Assembly: GCA_964392965.1 (NCBI GenBank)
Contig: CAYMSA010000013.1
Span: 1 to 33,889 of the forward strand
DNA: 33,889 bases
From: CAYMSA01 sp964392965
GTDB taxonomy: Bacteria > Actinomycetota > Coriobacteriia > Anaerosomatales > Anaerosomataceae
Direction of reading: 5' to 3'
Shown here: one piece after another, positions 23,489-32,192 of the stretch
How the letters are laid out: every line of letters starts with the position of its first letter
How positions within the stretch are numbered: position 1 is the first letter of the stretch
The notes under the pieces: generated by a model
Seen by the model: only the letters and a program-made list of their open reading frames with translations
Databases searched by the model: none
Told to the model about the DNA's origin: nothing
Made by a program: the position numbers and the translations under genes

Positions 23489-24072
23489 GCAAGACGCGTT
23501 TCGTCGCCCAGGCGGGCGTGATCGCCGCCGTGTATGCGACGGTCACGCTCATCGTGCTGGAGAGCCCCTTCGGGCTCGGCTTCGGACCGGTGCAGTTGCG
23601 CCTCTCCGAGGCGCTCGTCGTCGTCGCGTGTCTGACACCGGCCGGCGCGCCTGGCCTGGCCATCGGGTCGGTGATCGCCAACTCGTTCATGCTTGCGCAG
23701 GCGGGCATGCTCGGCATGTTCGACGTGGTGTTCGGGTCGCTCGCCACGCTCCTCGGCGCACTGTGGTCGTGGCGCCATCGCAAGCGGCCAGCGCTCGCCC
23801 TGGCCGGGCCGGTCGTGACCAATGCGCTCATCGTGCCGGCATACCTGCCGTTCGTCCTTTTCCAGGTGGCCGGGCTCGACTTCTACGACTACCCTGTACT
23901 CGGGCTCTCCTCGGACAGCGGATGGATCGCCATGTACCTATTCGGCGTGTGTGCGCTCGGTATCGGGGAAGCCGTGGTTGTGTACGGTCTCGGGATGCCG
24001 CTCCTGCGCGCGCTCAAGCGCCTGGGTATCGGCGCGACCGATGCCGAGGGGGAGGAGGAGTTGCGCCGATGA
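23485..24072 (+). CDS. queT: QueT-family transporter (ECF S component, queuosine precursor)
   Basis: 195-residue membrane protein with five to six hydrophobic segments. The start FVAQAGVIAAVYATVTLI and the motif VQLRLSEALVVVACLTP are characteristic of QueT, the substrate-binding S component of energy-coupling-factor transporters thought to import queuosine precursors such as preQ1. The T and ATPase modules are not nearby, as is normal for shared-module ECF systems. It overlaps the kinase gene by ATGA and the next gene by ATGA. There is no room for a preQ1 riboswitch ahead of it. Confidence 0.87.
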   Translation: MSKTRFVAQAGVIAAVYATVTLIVLESPFGLGFGPVQLRLSEALVVVACLTPAGAPGLAIGSVIANSFMLAQAGMLGMFDVVFGSLATLLGALWSWRHRKRPALALAGPVVTNALIVPAYLPFVLFQVAGLDFYDYPVLGLSSDSGWIAMYLFGVCALGIGEAVVVYGLGMPLLRALKRLGIGATDAEGEEELRR

Positions 24073-25715
24073 GCGCTTCTGCCGTGGACGCGCCGCTGAT
24101 CACGTGGGAGCCGACGAACTCGTCGGTGTGCGGCGCCTGCGGGGTCTGCGCGGCGCTCTGTCCGGTGCAGGCCATACACGCCGACGGGGCGCGCATCGAG
24201 ATCGTCACCGGACGCTGCGTGGCCTGTGGCGTGTGTGTGGCGGCCTGTCCCGAGGATGCACTGCGCGTTCGCGATGATGTTCCGCTCGTCGAGGGACTGC
24301 TCCGGTCCGGACGGCCGGTCGTCGCGTTGCTTGCCACCGAGTATCTTGCGGCACTGCATCCGCTCACTCCTCCGCAGATCGAGCGAGCCCTCATGACGCT
24401 CGGCTTCTGCTCGGTGGAGACGACCGTCCTGGGCGAGGAGAGCGTGGCTGCCGCCTACGACGCCCTTCACGCCCGCGCGGACGCGTTGTTGACGATTCGC
24501 TCCACGTGCCCCGTCGCAGTCGATTTCGTGCGTATGTATCACCCCGGGTTCGTCGCAGGGCTCGCGCCGCTCGTTCCTCCGTACATCGCCCAGGCGCGGC
24601 TCATCAAGGACCTTTACGAAGGCGACGTCGCCGTTGTGTACGTGAGCCCCTGTTACGCCCGCAAGGACGAGTGGCGGGACCCGCAGTTCGGCGGCGCCGT
24701 CGACGCGGTCATCGACTTCCTCGAGCTTCGGCGCATGTTCGAAGCGCCCTCGTCGTGCGTCGTGCGTCCTTCGGACACCACGCGTCTGCCCGCGCGACCG
24801 CGCATCCGCAAACAGATGGCCATGACCGATGGATATCCGCGTGCGGTCTTCGACGCGTCGTCGAACTCCGATGGGTCCGTGCGGGTCGTGCGGGGCCTCG
24901 GCGAGATCGATGCGCTGCTCGGCGCGATGGCATCGGGTGAGACTGCGCCGGCCATCATCGATATGTTGAGCTGCCCGAGCTGCATCGACGGCCCGGCCGT
25001 GAGTCCCTGCCTGTCGGCGTTCGCGAAGCGCAACGTCGAGACAGGCGCGGTCGCGAGGATGGCCGACCCCGGTGTGGGTTCGCGCGCGCTGCTCTCGGTA
25101 CTGCCTCGACCCGGACTGGTGAGGTCCTTCTCTCCCAAGGTCGCACCGCCGGCCGGGGAACGCATGGTGTCCGAGGTCATGCGGGCCGGAGTGCCAGAAC
25201 CACATTCCGAGGAGTGTGGCGACCCGGCCTCCGTGCTCCGCCCGGACGAGTCGCTGGTGCGCTGTCTGACGCGGGAGATCGCCCGCGTGGAGCGCTACGG
25301 CGGCGATCTCTCCATCGTCCTGCTCGCCCTCGACGGCGTGCAAGCGTCTGCCGACACCATCGGGTCCCGGGCAGCCGACACGCTGCTGGGGCTGGTCGAG
25401 GTCCAGGCGGCCGCCTCGCTCCGGCTGACGGACCGTGTGGGCAGATGGCGGGGGGGCCGACTCGCGCTCATCCTGCCCGGCATCGGCAAGACGGCGGCCT
25501 TCGCGGTGGCCGAGAAGCTCCGCGCCCTCGTCGCGGGGACGTCATTCCGCCTCGATGCTAGCGGGTATAGAGAGGACGTACGCGTGACGCTGTCGGCGGG
25601 CGTCGTGTCGGCGGCGGGCGGAAGAGGCCCGGACGATCTGATGTCCGCGGCCGGAGCGGCGCTCGATGCCGCCGTCTCACAGGGCGGAGACCGGGTTCAT
25701 CTGGCCTCCGGTTAG
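24069..25715 (+). CDS. [FeFe]-hydrogenase-like sensor protein fused to a degenerate GGDEF domain
   Basis: 548 residues in three parts. (1) Two ferredoxin clusters: C21/C24/C27/C31P and C50/C53/C56/C60P. (2) An [FeFe]-hydrogenase large-subunit-like domain, about 75-340. Its cluster-ligand motifs are STCP (C147), SPCYARKDE (C195) and SCPSCIDGP (C302/C305). Catalytic enzymes have TSCCP, MPCxxK and CPGGC, so the proton-relay cysteine is T and the third motif is CxxC, as in sensory (HydS-like) relatives. (3) From about 388 a GGDEF-like fold (IARVERYGGDLSIVLLALD, VTLSAGVV), but the GGDEF motif reads RGGRL (461-465), so cyclic-di-GMP synthesis is unlikely. There is no membrane segment. It is probably a redox or H2 sensor acting by binding; function is inferred. 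It overlaps queT by ATGA and is followed by amrS. Confidence 0.83.
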   Translation: MSASAVDAPLITWEPTNSSVCGACGVCAALCPVQAIHADGARIEIVTGRCVACGVCVAACPEDALRVRDDVPLVEGLLRSGRPVVALLATEYLAALHPLTPPQIERALMTLGFCSVETTVLGEESVAAAYDALHARADALLTIRSTCPVAVDFVRMYHPGFVAGLAPLVPPYIAQARLIKDLYEGDVAVVYVSPCYARKDEWRDPQFGGAVDAVIDFLELRRMFEAPSSCVVRPSDTTRLPARPRIRKQMAMTDGYPRAVFDASSNSDGSVRVVRGLGEIDALLGAMASGETAPAIIDMLSCPSCIDGPAVSPCLSAFAKRNVETGAVARMADPGVGSRALLSVLPRPGLVRSFSPKVAPPAGERMVSEVMRAGVPEPHSEECGDPASVLRPDESLVRCLTREIARVERYGGDLSIVLLALDGVQASADTIGSRAADTLLGLVEVQAAASLRLTDRVGRWRGGRLALILPGIGKTAAFAVAEKLRALVAGTSFRLDASGYREDVRVTLSAGVVSAAGGRGPDDLMSAAGAALDAAVSQGGDRVHLASG

Positions 25716-25724
25716 GAGGGCGTG

Positions 25725-26744
25725 ATGCGCGAGGCCTTGCTCTGGAGTGTCGAAGACGGGCGCATCCGTTGTCAGCTGTGCCCCAACCGCTGTTTGATCG
25801 CCGAAGGAAAACGGGGTGTGTGTGGCGTCCGTGAGAACCGGGGTGGACGCCTCGAGGCCCTCACCTACGCCCGCGTCTCCTCGATCGCGGTCGATCCTAT
25901 CGAGAAGAAGCCGGTCTTCCACTATCGGCCGGGGACGTCTGTTCTCTCGCTCGGCAGCGTGGGCTGTTCCATGCGCTGCGGCCACTGCCAGAACTGGCGG
26001 ATCAGCCGTGCGCGTCCGGGTGACACGGACCTCTCCGAGCTCCAGCCGGAGGAGGTCGTGGCTCTCGCCCGCCGGTACGGCTGCGAGGGAGTGGCATTCA
26101 CCTACAACGAGCCCGTCATCTGGATCGAGTACGTACTCGACTGCGCGCGCCTGTGTGCCGAGGTGGGACTCTATACGGTGATGGTCACGAACGGTTACAT
26201 CACGCCAGAGGGCCTCGATCTGATCGGTCCGCACATCGACGTCTGGCGTGTCGATGTCAAGGGGATACGCGACGAGACCTACCGGTCGCTCTGCAGGGTC
26301 AACTCGGTGGCGCCGGTTCTGGCGATGGCCGAGCGGGCAAAGCATCACTGGGGCATGCACGTCGAGGTAGTGACGAACGTCATCCCCGGCATCAACGACG
26401 ACGACGCGACGCTTGAAGGCATCCCCGCGTGGATCGCCGACGCGCTCGGCACCGGTACGCCGTGGCACGTGACCCGCTTCTTCCCCTACCTGGATCTCGT
26501 CGACCGCCCACCGACCCCGATCGCCACACTTCGCCGGGCGCAGGCCGCCGGCCGCGCCGCAGGCCTCGACTTCGTGTACTTCGGCAATGTTGATGAGCCC
26601 GGCAGCGAGGATACGCGGTGTCCGGCGTGCGGGGCGCTCGTTATCGCCAGGGAGGGCTACGAGATCGCGGAGCAGGCGCTCGAGGATGGCGCCTGTGCCG
26701 CCTGCGGGCGACAGCTCGGAATCGTGTGCTCGCGCGGCCGCTGA
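25725..26744 (+). CDS. amrS: AmmeMemoRadiSam-type radical SAM enzyme
   Basis: 339-residue radical SAM protein. The 4Fe-4S/SAM motif is C81/C85/C88 in GCSMRCGHCQNW. The N-terminal CQLCPNRCLI...GVCGVREN and the phrase DPIEKKPVFHYRPG are hallmarks of AmrS. A C-terminal zinc-ribbon-like CPACG...CAACG closes the protein. In many genomes AmrS occurs with AMMECR1 and MEMO domain proteins, whose joint reaction is unknown; neither is in this window. AGGAGGG stands just before the start. ATG at 25725 is chosen over GTG at 25722 because of spacing. It lies nine bases after the hydrogenase-like gene, hence the same operon. Confidence 0.92.
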   Translation: MREALLWSVEDGRIRCQLCPNRCLIAEGKRGVCGVRENRGGRLEALTYARVSSIAVDPIEKKPVFHYRPGTSVLSLGSVGCSMRCGHCQNWRISRARPGDTDLSELQPEEVVALARRYGCEGVAFTYNEPVIWIEYVLDCARLCAEVGLYTVMVTNGYITPEGLDLIGPHIDVWRVDVKGIRDETYRSLCRVNSVAPVLAMAERAKHHWGMHVEVVTNVIPGINDDDATLEGIPAWIADALGTGTPWHVTRFFPYLDLVDRPPTPIATLRRAQAAGRAAGLDFVYFGNVDEPGSEDTRCPACGALVIAREGYEIAEQALEDGACAACGRQLGIVCSRGR

Positions 26745-26772
26745 GGCCAGCCTACAGGAACGGCATAAGCGC

Positions 26773-26789
26773 TATGATAGGTAACCGTG
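26773..26789 (+). promoter_or_regulatory. -10 box and possible leaderless GTG before the glycosyltransferase-like gene
   Basis: TATGAT (26773-26778) lies eight bases before an in-frame GTG (26787), the geometry of leaderless actinobacterial mRNAs. No -35 is evident. Confidence 0.4.
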
Positions 26790-26828
26790 CGTGTCACCGA
26801 AGACGCTTCTCGCCGAGAAAGGACACCC

Positions 26829-28070
26829 GTGACACCGACCGTCATCATCCCCACGTTCTGGACCCGGCGCGTCACTCGCGGTCGTGCCCGCACGCGCTTC
26901 CACTACGACCATCCGACCGTACTCGGCGAGCCTGGCACGCTGGGGCCGTGCCTGGCTTCCTTGCGGGGCGTCGTGGGGCTCGGCAGGGTCGTCGTGATCG
27001 TGGTCGGAACGGATGAGACGGTCGAGCAGCCCGCCGAGGACCAGGTTCGTGGGATCATAGCGGACTTCCCCGATCTTGATGTCTCGATCTTCAGCACCGC
27101 CGAGCTCGGCTCGCTGCGCCGTCGCCTCGAGCAGATGGAGTTCGCCGACATGCTCGGTGGCACCCTTCTGGGGGGGTACGGGGCGGTGCGCAACGCCGGT
27201 CTCATGATCGCGGCGGTACTCGGGAGCGAGGCGGTCGTGTTCGTGGACGATGACGAGATCGTGACCGACCCCGAGTTCCTCGTGCGAGCGATGGAGGGCA
27301 TGGGCCGGGACACCGGCGGCGGCCGTCCGATGCTCGCGAAGACCGGCTATTACACGAATGGTCAGGACGCTCCTGCGCTTGCTCCTGCGGCTGATTGGCG
27401 CGATTCACTGTGGCCCCAGAGCGTGTACTTCAACGAAGCGCTCTCGGCGGTCACCCGCTCGCCACGCATCAAGCAGAGCACGATGGCGTTCGGCGGTTGC
27501 CTGGCGCTGCATCGTGACATGTACTGCAACGTGCCGTTCGACCCCTGGATTCTGCGGGGCGAGGATATGGACTATGTCGTGAACGTGCGCATGCACGGCG
27601 GGGACCTCTTCCTGGACAGTGGCTGGTCCATCCGCCATCAGCCGCCCGCTCACACGAGCGAGGCGAGCGTCTTCAGAGACGATGTCTTCCGCTTCATCTA
27701 TACGCACCGCAAGCTCGAGTTCGCCGCCTCACAGGTGGACCTGCGGCGGGTCACACCGGCGTCGCTCATGCCCTATCCGGGTGGTCTCGTGGAGAGTGGT
27801 CTGTCGTGGCGTGCACGTGCTACCGCCGTACTGCGTGCGCTCGGCTCGCCGGAACGCAAGGAGTATCTGCGCATCGCCCGAACCGCAGTATCCGAGGCCG
27901 AACGGTACGCACGTGCGAGCTGCGAGCGGTACTTCGTCTTCCAGCGTCGGTGGCCGATGCTCATGGACCGTCTATGGGAGGACATAGCCCTCAAGTCGCT
28001 CTTCACCGGCGAGCGCAAGATGGATCGGGGCGCTCTTACGGGACGGATGCCGGTCATCAGGGCCGACTAG
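26829..28070 (+). CDS. Glycosyltransferase-like protein (GT-A fold)
   Basis: 413 residues. The start TVIIPTFW and the aspartate-rich motif VVFVDDDEIV (D140-E143) after a hydrophobic strand are those of GT-A nucleotide-sugar transferases. GGCLALHRDMY and LRGEDMDYVVNVRMHGG match the acceptor/ED region of GT2-like enzymes. Donor and acceptor sugars are unknown. No membrane helix is seen. The GTG at 26829 has GAAAGGA upstream and begins at the conserved strand; an in-frame GTG at 26787, 14 codons earlier, could be used by a leaderless message. It follows amrS by 84 bp. Confidence 0.78.
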   Translation: MTPTVIIPTFWTRRVTRGRARTRFHYDHPTVLGEPGTLGPCLASLRGVVGLGRVVVIVVGTDETVEQPAEDQVRGIIADFPDLDVSIFSTAELGSLRRRLEQMEFADMLGGTLLGGYGAVRNAGLMIAAVLGSEAVVFVDDDEIVTDPEFLVRAMEGMGRDTGGGRPMLAKTGYYTNGQDAPALAPAADWRDSLWPQSVYFNEALSAVTRSPRIKQSTMAFGGCLALHRDMYCNVPFDPWILRGEDMDYVVNVRMHGGDLFLDSGWSIRHQPPAHTSEASVFRDDVFRFIYTHRKLEFAASQVDLRRVTPASLMPYPGGLVESGLSWRARATAVLRALGSPERKEYLRIARTAVSEAERYARASCERYFVFQRRWPMLMDRLWEDIALKSLFTGERKMDRGALTGRMPVIRAD

Positions 28071-28074
28071 GACG

Positions 28075-28848
28075 ATGCCCGATCTCATCATCTCGGCTGT
28101 CATCGGGTTCGTCGCGGGCGCCCTTTCGGGGTTGTTCGGAATCGGGGGCGGCATCATCACCGCTCCGGCCCTGCGTCTCATCGTGGGCGTTCCCGAGCTC
28201 ATAGCCGTCGGGACGCCACTTCCCGTCATCATTCCCACTGCACTCACGGGCGCGCTAGCCTACTGGCGTAACGGGCTCGTCGACGTGCGGCTGGGCGTCA
28301 CGGTCGGGCTGCTCGGGGGAGTCTTCTCAGTGTTCGGCGCCTGGGTGAGTCATCTGCTGGGCGGGAGCACGGTGCTGACGATCACTGCGGTGCTCATACT
28401 ATGGACTGCGGTGGATATGATCCGCGGGGCGTTCCATCCGCGGGTGGCACCGGTGAAGGCGATGTCGGAGAGCGACGACCACCGCTGGCAGTGGGTCCTC
28501 GGACTCGGGGCTGCTGCCGGCCTGTACTCGGGCATCCTTGGCCTCGGCGGCGGGCTCATCGTCACACCCGCACTCATCAGGTTCTTCGGTCTGGGGACCA
28601 AACGGGCCATAGGCACGAGCCTCGTCGTGGTCTCCGTGCTGGCGATCCCGGGAGCCATCACCCACTATGCGCTCGGTCATATCGACGTCGGGCTCGCACT
28701 CTCGCTCTGCATCGGCGTGATTCCGGGAGCACTGCTGGGTGCGCGACTGACGATGCAGACACACGAGAAGACGGTGCGAATCGCATTCGCCGCTATGCTC
28801 CTGGTGACGGGCGTCGTCCTGGCACTCGGCGAGATGGGCGTGCTCTGA
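28075..28848 (+). CDS. TauE/SafE (TSUP) family membrane permease
   Basis: 257 residues with about eight hydrophobic segments. The duplicated family motif is clear: GALSGLFGIGGGIITAPAL near the start and SGILGLGGGLIVTPAL in the middle. The family moves sulfite, sulfonates, sulfolactate and other organic anions; the substrate here is unknown. It starts four bases after the glycosyltransferase-like gene with a weak ribosome-binding site, and its stop overlaps the next start (TGATG). Confidence 0.9.
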   Translation: MPDLIISAVIGFVAGALSGLFGIGGGIITAPALRLIVGVPELIAVGTPLPVIIPTALTGALAYWRNGLVDVRLGVTVGLLGGVFSVFGAWVSHLLGGSTVLTITAVLILWTAVDMIRGAFHPRVAPVKAMSESDDHRWQWVLGLGAAAGLYSGILGLGGGLIVTPALIRFFGLGTKRAIGTSLVVVSVLAIPGAITHYALGHIDVGLALSLCIGVIPGALLGARLTMQTHEKTVRIAFAAMLLVTGVVLALGEMGVL

Positions 28849-29678
28849 TGCGCTCGTTCGCGTTTCACGCGGCGGGCGATCACGAGGTGACGCGGCTCGT
28901 GCGCTCGCTCGTCGCTGCGCGCGTCTTTCGCGACGAGGCCGAGCTATGGTTGGCACACCGACGTGATCCGTGGCGCATCCAGGTGAGCGCGCGTGGCGAT
29001 GTCGCGATCGTCGCGCGTTGGCGAGATCACCTCGACCTGCTGGGAGTCGAGGCGCTCTGGTGCCGACTGCGGGTCATGCCGGGCGCGATTCGGTCGCTCA
29101 AGGCGCTCGCCGCCGAGCGAGGTCACTCAGGTCTCGTGAGCCCTCTCACGCCGCTCGAGGAGATCGTGTCCTACGAGGCCGCCGGGATGCGGCTCACACA
29201 GGTCATCATGTCCTACCAGCTGAGAATCGAAGGCCCGGTGACGGTCGCACGCGACCCTGGGGGCATCCGCCTCCGGGAGACGTATCTCTCGGAGGACGAC
29301 ATCGCGATGCTTCTCGCTCTCGAAGCGGCGTGCTTCGACCCCTTCTGGCAGTACGACGCCCGACGCCTGGCTCGCATCGCCTGTAACGGCCGGGCTGCGG
29401 TCGCCGAGCGTGACGGTAGAGCCGTCGGCTATACTCTGCTCGACATCGACCGGCGGGAAGGCACGCTCGTGCGCCTTGGCGTGCTCCCCGAGTTTCGCGG
29501 CTCCGGTATCGGTTCGTTCCTGGTGGCCGACGCGATCGCCAGCGCCCGGAGCCAGGGATGCGAGCGGATCGCGCTCTCGACGCAGGTCGAGAACCGCTCG
29601 GCCCGCTCAGTCTACGAACGCCTGGGATTTCGGGATACGCACCGGCGCTTCGCGTTTTTGCGCTGCGAGGCGCCGTGA
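28848..29678 (+). CDS. GNAT-family N-acetyltransferase with an extra N-terminal domain
   Basis: 276 residues. The C-terminal half is a GNAT domain with the acetyl-CoA motif R217-G-S-G-I-G222 in LGVLPEFRGSGIG and the final NRSARSVYERLGF. The first ~130 residues form a separate region; a tandem, decayed GNAT-like domain is possible but not demonstrable. Substrate unknown. The ATG overlaps the permease stop; the open frame upstream shadows the permease. Confidence 0.84.
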   Translation: MRSFAFHAAGDHEVTRLVRSLVAARVFRDEAELWLAHRRDPWRIQVSARGDVAIVARWRDHLDLLGVEALWCRLRVMPGAIRSLKALAAERGHSGLVSPLTPLEEIVSYEAAGMRLTQVIMSYQLRIEGPVTVARDPGGIRLRETYLSEDDIAMLLALEAACFDPFWQYDARRLARIACNGRAAVAERDGRAVGYTLLDIDRREGTLVRLGVLPEFRGSGIGSFLVADAIASARSQGCERIALSTQVENRSARSVYERLGFRDTHRRFAFLRCEAP

Positions 29679-29699
29679 CGGCAGGGAAGGTGGTATAGG

Positions 29700-30995
29700 G
29701 TGCTCGAGAACCGGTCCTGGATGACGGGGGTGCTGCTCGTCACGGTCGCCGTGCTCGCGGCCGTCTTCTCGCTAGCCAGTCACTTCACGCACGTCTCGCG
29801 GGAGGTCGCTCTCGCTTCCACCGTCGTTCTCGCTCTCGTCGCCGTCATCTCGGTGAGTGTGCGCATCCTCACCCGGCCGGATCACATGCGAGCGCTTCAG
29901 GCGCGGCAGGTCCTGACGATCGCCGAGGAGTCGCTCGCGCACCTCAGGAGGGGCCTGGACAAGGAGACCGCACAGGAGGTGTGTCGCATCGCGCTCGAGC
30001 AGAGCGAGGCCGCGGCCGTGGCGATCACCGACACTACGCGAGTGCTCGGCTTCGCGGGGCTCGGTGAGGACCACCACGCGGTGGGAGGGCCGATCCTCAC
30101 CCGGGCGACGCACGAGGCCATCACGCTCAACGAGCACCGGGTGCTCGGCACGCGCGAGGAGATCGGCTGTCCCCGGCGTGACTGCGCACTGCGCGCGGCG
30201 ATCGTCGTGCCGCTCACGTCCCGGGGCGGTGTTGTGGGGACGCTCAAGTTCTACTACACGACCCCGCGTCTGCTCAACGAGACGCAGATCGCCATGGTGA
30301 GCGGTCTGGCCCGGCTGCTCTCCACCCAGGTCGATCTGGCCGAACTCGAACGGCAGACGGATCTGGCCGCCGAGATGGAGCTCAAGGCGCTCCAGGCGCA
30401 GATCAACCCGCACTTCCTCTTCAACACCATCAACACCATAGCGATGCTCATCCGGACGGACCCGGGTACAGCCCGGGAGCTCCTCAGGGAGTTCGCGTCT
30501 TTCTACCGCCGGATGCTCGAGGACAACGACGGCCTTGTGCCGCTGGAGCGGGAGCTCGACTATGCGCTCTCGTACCTTCGCTTCGAGGAGGCCCGCTTCG
30601 GTGAGCGCCTGCGTGTGGTCTTCGACTTCGACGAGGAGGCCCTCGACATTCCGGTGCCCGCGTTCATCATCCAGCCGCTCGTGGAGAACAGCGTGCAGCA
30701 CGGAATCAAAGCCGACGGGCCGCTTTCGATCGGCATCTCGGCGCAGCGGGAAGGCGACACCGTGCGTGTGCTTGTGACCGACGACGGCGTCGGTATCTCG
30801 GCTGCACACATCGAGCGTGTCATGGAGCAGGGATTCGGCACAGGCCTCGGTATTGCGCTCAAGAACGTTGACGATAGACTGAAGGGACACTTCGCACCGG
30901 GCAGTGGACTCACCATCGAGAGCGCACCCGGCGAAGGGACGACGGTCACGGTTACGATCGTCGAACCCCCCGCGAGCGAGACGGACGGCCGATGA
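29700..30995 (+). CDS. LytS-type sensor histidine kinase
   Basis: 431 residues. Two N-terminal membrane helices (about 8-28 and 36-56) are followed by a GAF-like domain (about 80-220), a His_kinase domain with the phospho-acceptor in LQAQINPHFLFNTINTI, and an ATPase domain (QPLVENSVQHGI, DDGVGIS, GTGLGIALKNV). Classic LytS has five or more helices in its sensor region; this one has two plus GAF, so the signal is probably cytoplasmic. IGCPRRDCALRAA in the GAF region contains two cysteines that could respond to redox or metal. The GTG start has AGGGAAGG upstream. The 3' end overlaps its regulator by ATGA. Confidence 0.91.
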   Translation: MLENRSWMTGVLLVTVAVLAAVFSLASHFTHVSREVALASTVVLALVAVISVSVRILTRPDHMRALQARQVLTIAEESLAHLRRGLDKETAQEVCRIALEQSEAAAVAITDTTRVLGFAGLGEDHHAVGGPILTRATHEAITLNEHRVLGTREEIGCPRRDCALRAAIVVPLTSRGGVVGTLKFYYTTPRLLNETQIAMVSGLARLLSTQVDLAELERQTDLAAEMELKALQAQINPHFLFNTINTIAMLIRTDPGTARELLREFASFYRRMLEDNDGLVPLERELDYALSYLRFEEARFGERLRVVFDFDEEALDIPVPAFIIQPLVENSVQHGIKADGPLSIGISAQREGDTVRVLVTDDGVGISAAHIERVMEQGFGTGLGIALKNVDDRLKGHFAPGSGLTIESAPGEGTTVTVTIVEPPASETDGR

Positions 30996-31705
30996 CGACA
31001 CTCAAGGCGCTTCTGGTGGACGATGAGGTTCCTGCGCGGTCGGAGCTGCGGTATCTCCTGGGCGAGGTCGGTGGCGTCGAGGTCGTCGGCGAGGCGGGAT
31101 GCGCGAGCGAGGCGCTCCAGCTCATCAAGGCCATCCCGTACGATGTGGTCTTCCTCGATGTGAGCATGCCGGGCTTGACCGGCATCGAGCTCGCCGATGC
31201 GCTCTCGGGACTGCCCAGCCCTCCGGCCATCGTGTTCGTCACCGCTCACAGTGAGCACGCGGTCGACGCGTTCGCCGTCGCCGCCTCGGACTATCTCGTC
31301 AAGCCCGTCGAGGCGGGCCGTCTGCGGATGGCCATCGAGCGGATCGCCCCTCAGGCCGAGACCGCGGTGGTCATCGAGCGCATTCCCGTGGAGAAGGGTG
31401 GCAAGAAGCTGCTCCTCGGTGTGGCCGAGGTGTACTACATCGTGGCGAGGGACGACTACAGCTACATCCACACGGACTGCGAACGCTACCTCTCGACGCT
31501 CTCGCTCGCCGATCTCGAACAACGCTTGGCCGCGCAGGGGTTCTTCCGCGTCCATCGCCGCTACATCGTCAACCTCGCGCATGTGCAGGAGATCGCCCCC
31601 ATGTACGGCGGCACGATGGAGCTCGCCCTCAAGGACCGGGCGAAGACCCGGATTCCGGTTTCGAGACGACGCGCCCCCGCGCTCAAGCGGGCCCTGGGGC
31701 TGTAG
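30992..31705 (+). CDS. LytTR-family response regulator
   Basis: 237 residues. The receiver domain has D10/D11, phospho-acceptor D56 in VVFLDVSMPG, and K in DYLVKPVE. The C-terminal LytTR DNA-binding domain shows VYYIVARDDYSYIHT and FFRVHRRYIVNLAHV. It is partnered with the overlapping LytS kinase. No lrgAB or other classic target gene lies next to it. Confidence 0.93.
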   Translation: MTTLKALLVDDEVPARSELRYLLGEVGGVEVVGEAGCASEALQLIKAIPYDVVFLDVSMPGLTGIELADALSGLPSPPAIVFVTAHSEHAVDAFAVAASDYLVKPVEAGRLRMAIERIAPQAETAVVIERIPVEKGGKKLLLGVAEVYYIVARDDYSYIHTDCERYLSTLSLADLEQRLAAQGFFRVHRRYIVNLAHVQEIAPMYGGTMELALKDRAKTRIPVSRRRAPALKRALGL

Positions 31706-31707
31706 CC

Positions 31708-32166
31708 ATGCTCGTCGGCGTGCTGTCGGATACGCACGGCGTGCTGCCCGAGTCCATCGAGGGCGTCTTCTCGGGCGTCGGCCATATCATCCATGCCGGT
31801 GACATCGGCGCCGAGGCGGTCCTGCTGCGACTGGAGGCCATCGCGCCGGTCACGGCGGTGAGCGGCAACATGGACCGCGGCCCCATCGAGTGGCGCTGTC
31901 CCGCCCGTGCCGTCATCCGTCTCGCGGGGCACCGCGTGCTCGTCGAGCATCGCATGGAGGACGTCGTCGTCCGCGGCATACCCGAGGGCGTCGACGTCGT
32001 GGTGACGGGGCACACGCACCGGCCCGCCATCGAGACGCGTGAAGGCATCCTCTACGTGAACCCCGGCAGCGCGGGCGGACGGTCCCGGGCGGGCGCTGGC
32101 TCGACAGCGGCCGTCCTCGACCTCACAGGTGCGGTTGCGCGGGCGGCCATCGTCTCCGTCGACTGA
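31708..32166 (+). CDS. YfcE/MJ0936-family metallophosphoesterase
   Basis: 152 residues, slightly shorter than usual. Metal-binding motifs are SDTHG (D8, H10), HAGDIG, SGNMDR and GHTHRP, in the family's order. Such enzymes hydrolyse phosphodiesters in vitro; the natural substrate is unknown. It starts two bases after the LytTR stop, and so is probably co-transcribed. Its 3' end faces the convergent isomerase gene, 26 bp away. Confidence 0.93.
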   Translation: MLVGVLSDTHGVLPESIEGVFSGVGHIIHAGDIGAEAVLLRLEAIAPVTAVSGNMDRGPIEWRCPARAVIRLAGHRVLVEHRMEDVVVRGIPEGVDVVVTGHTHRPAIETREGILYVNPGSAGGRSRAGAGSTAAVLDLTGAVARAAIVSVD

Positions 32167-32192
32167 GCGGCATCACAGGGCTGTCGTCGCGC

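Noticed and set aside
23440..23490. preQ1 riboswitch before queT
   Set aside because: queT starts inside the kinase stop codon, leaving no untranslated leader.
23889..25343. 484-codon minus-strand open frame opposite queT and the hydrogenase-like gene
   Set aside because: Same shadow character; both plus-strand genes have clear family motifs.
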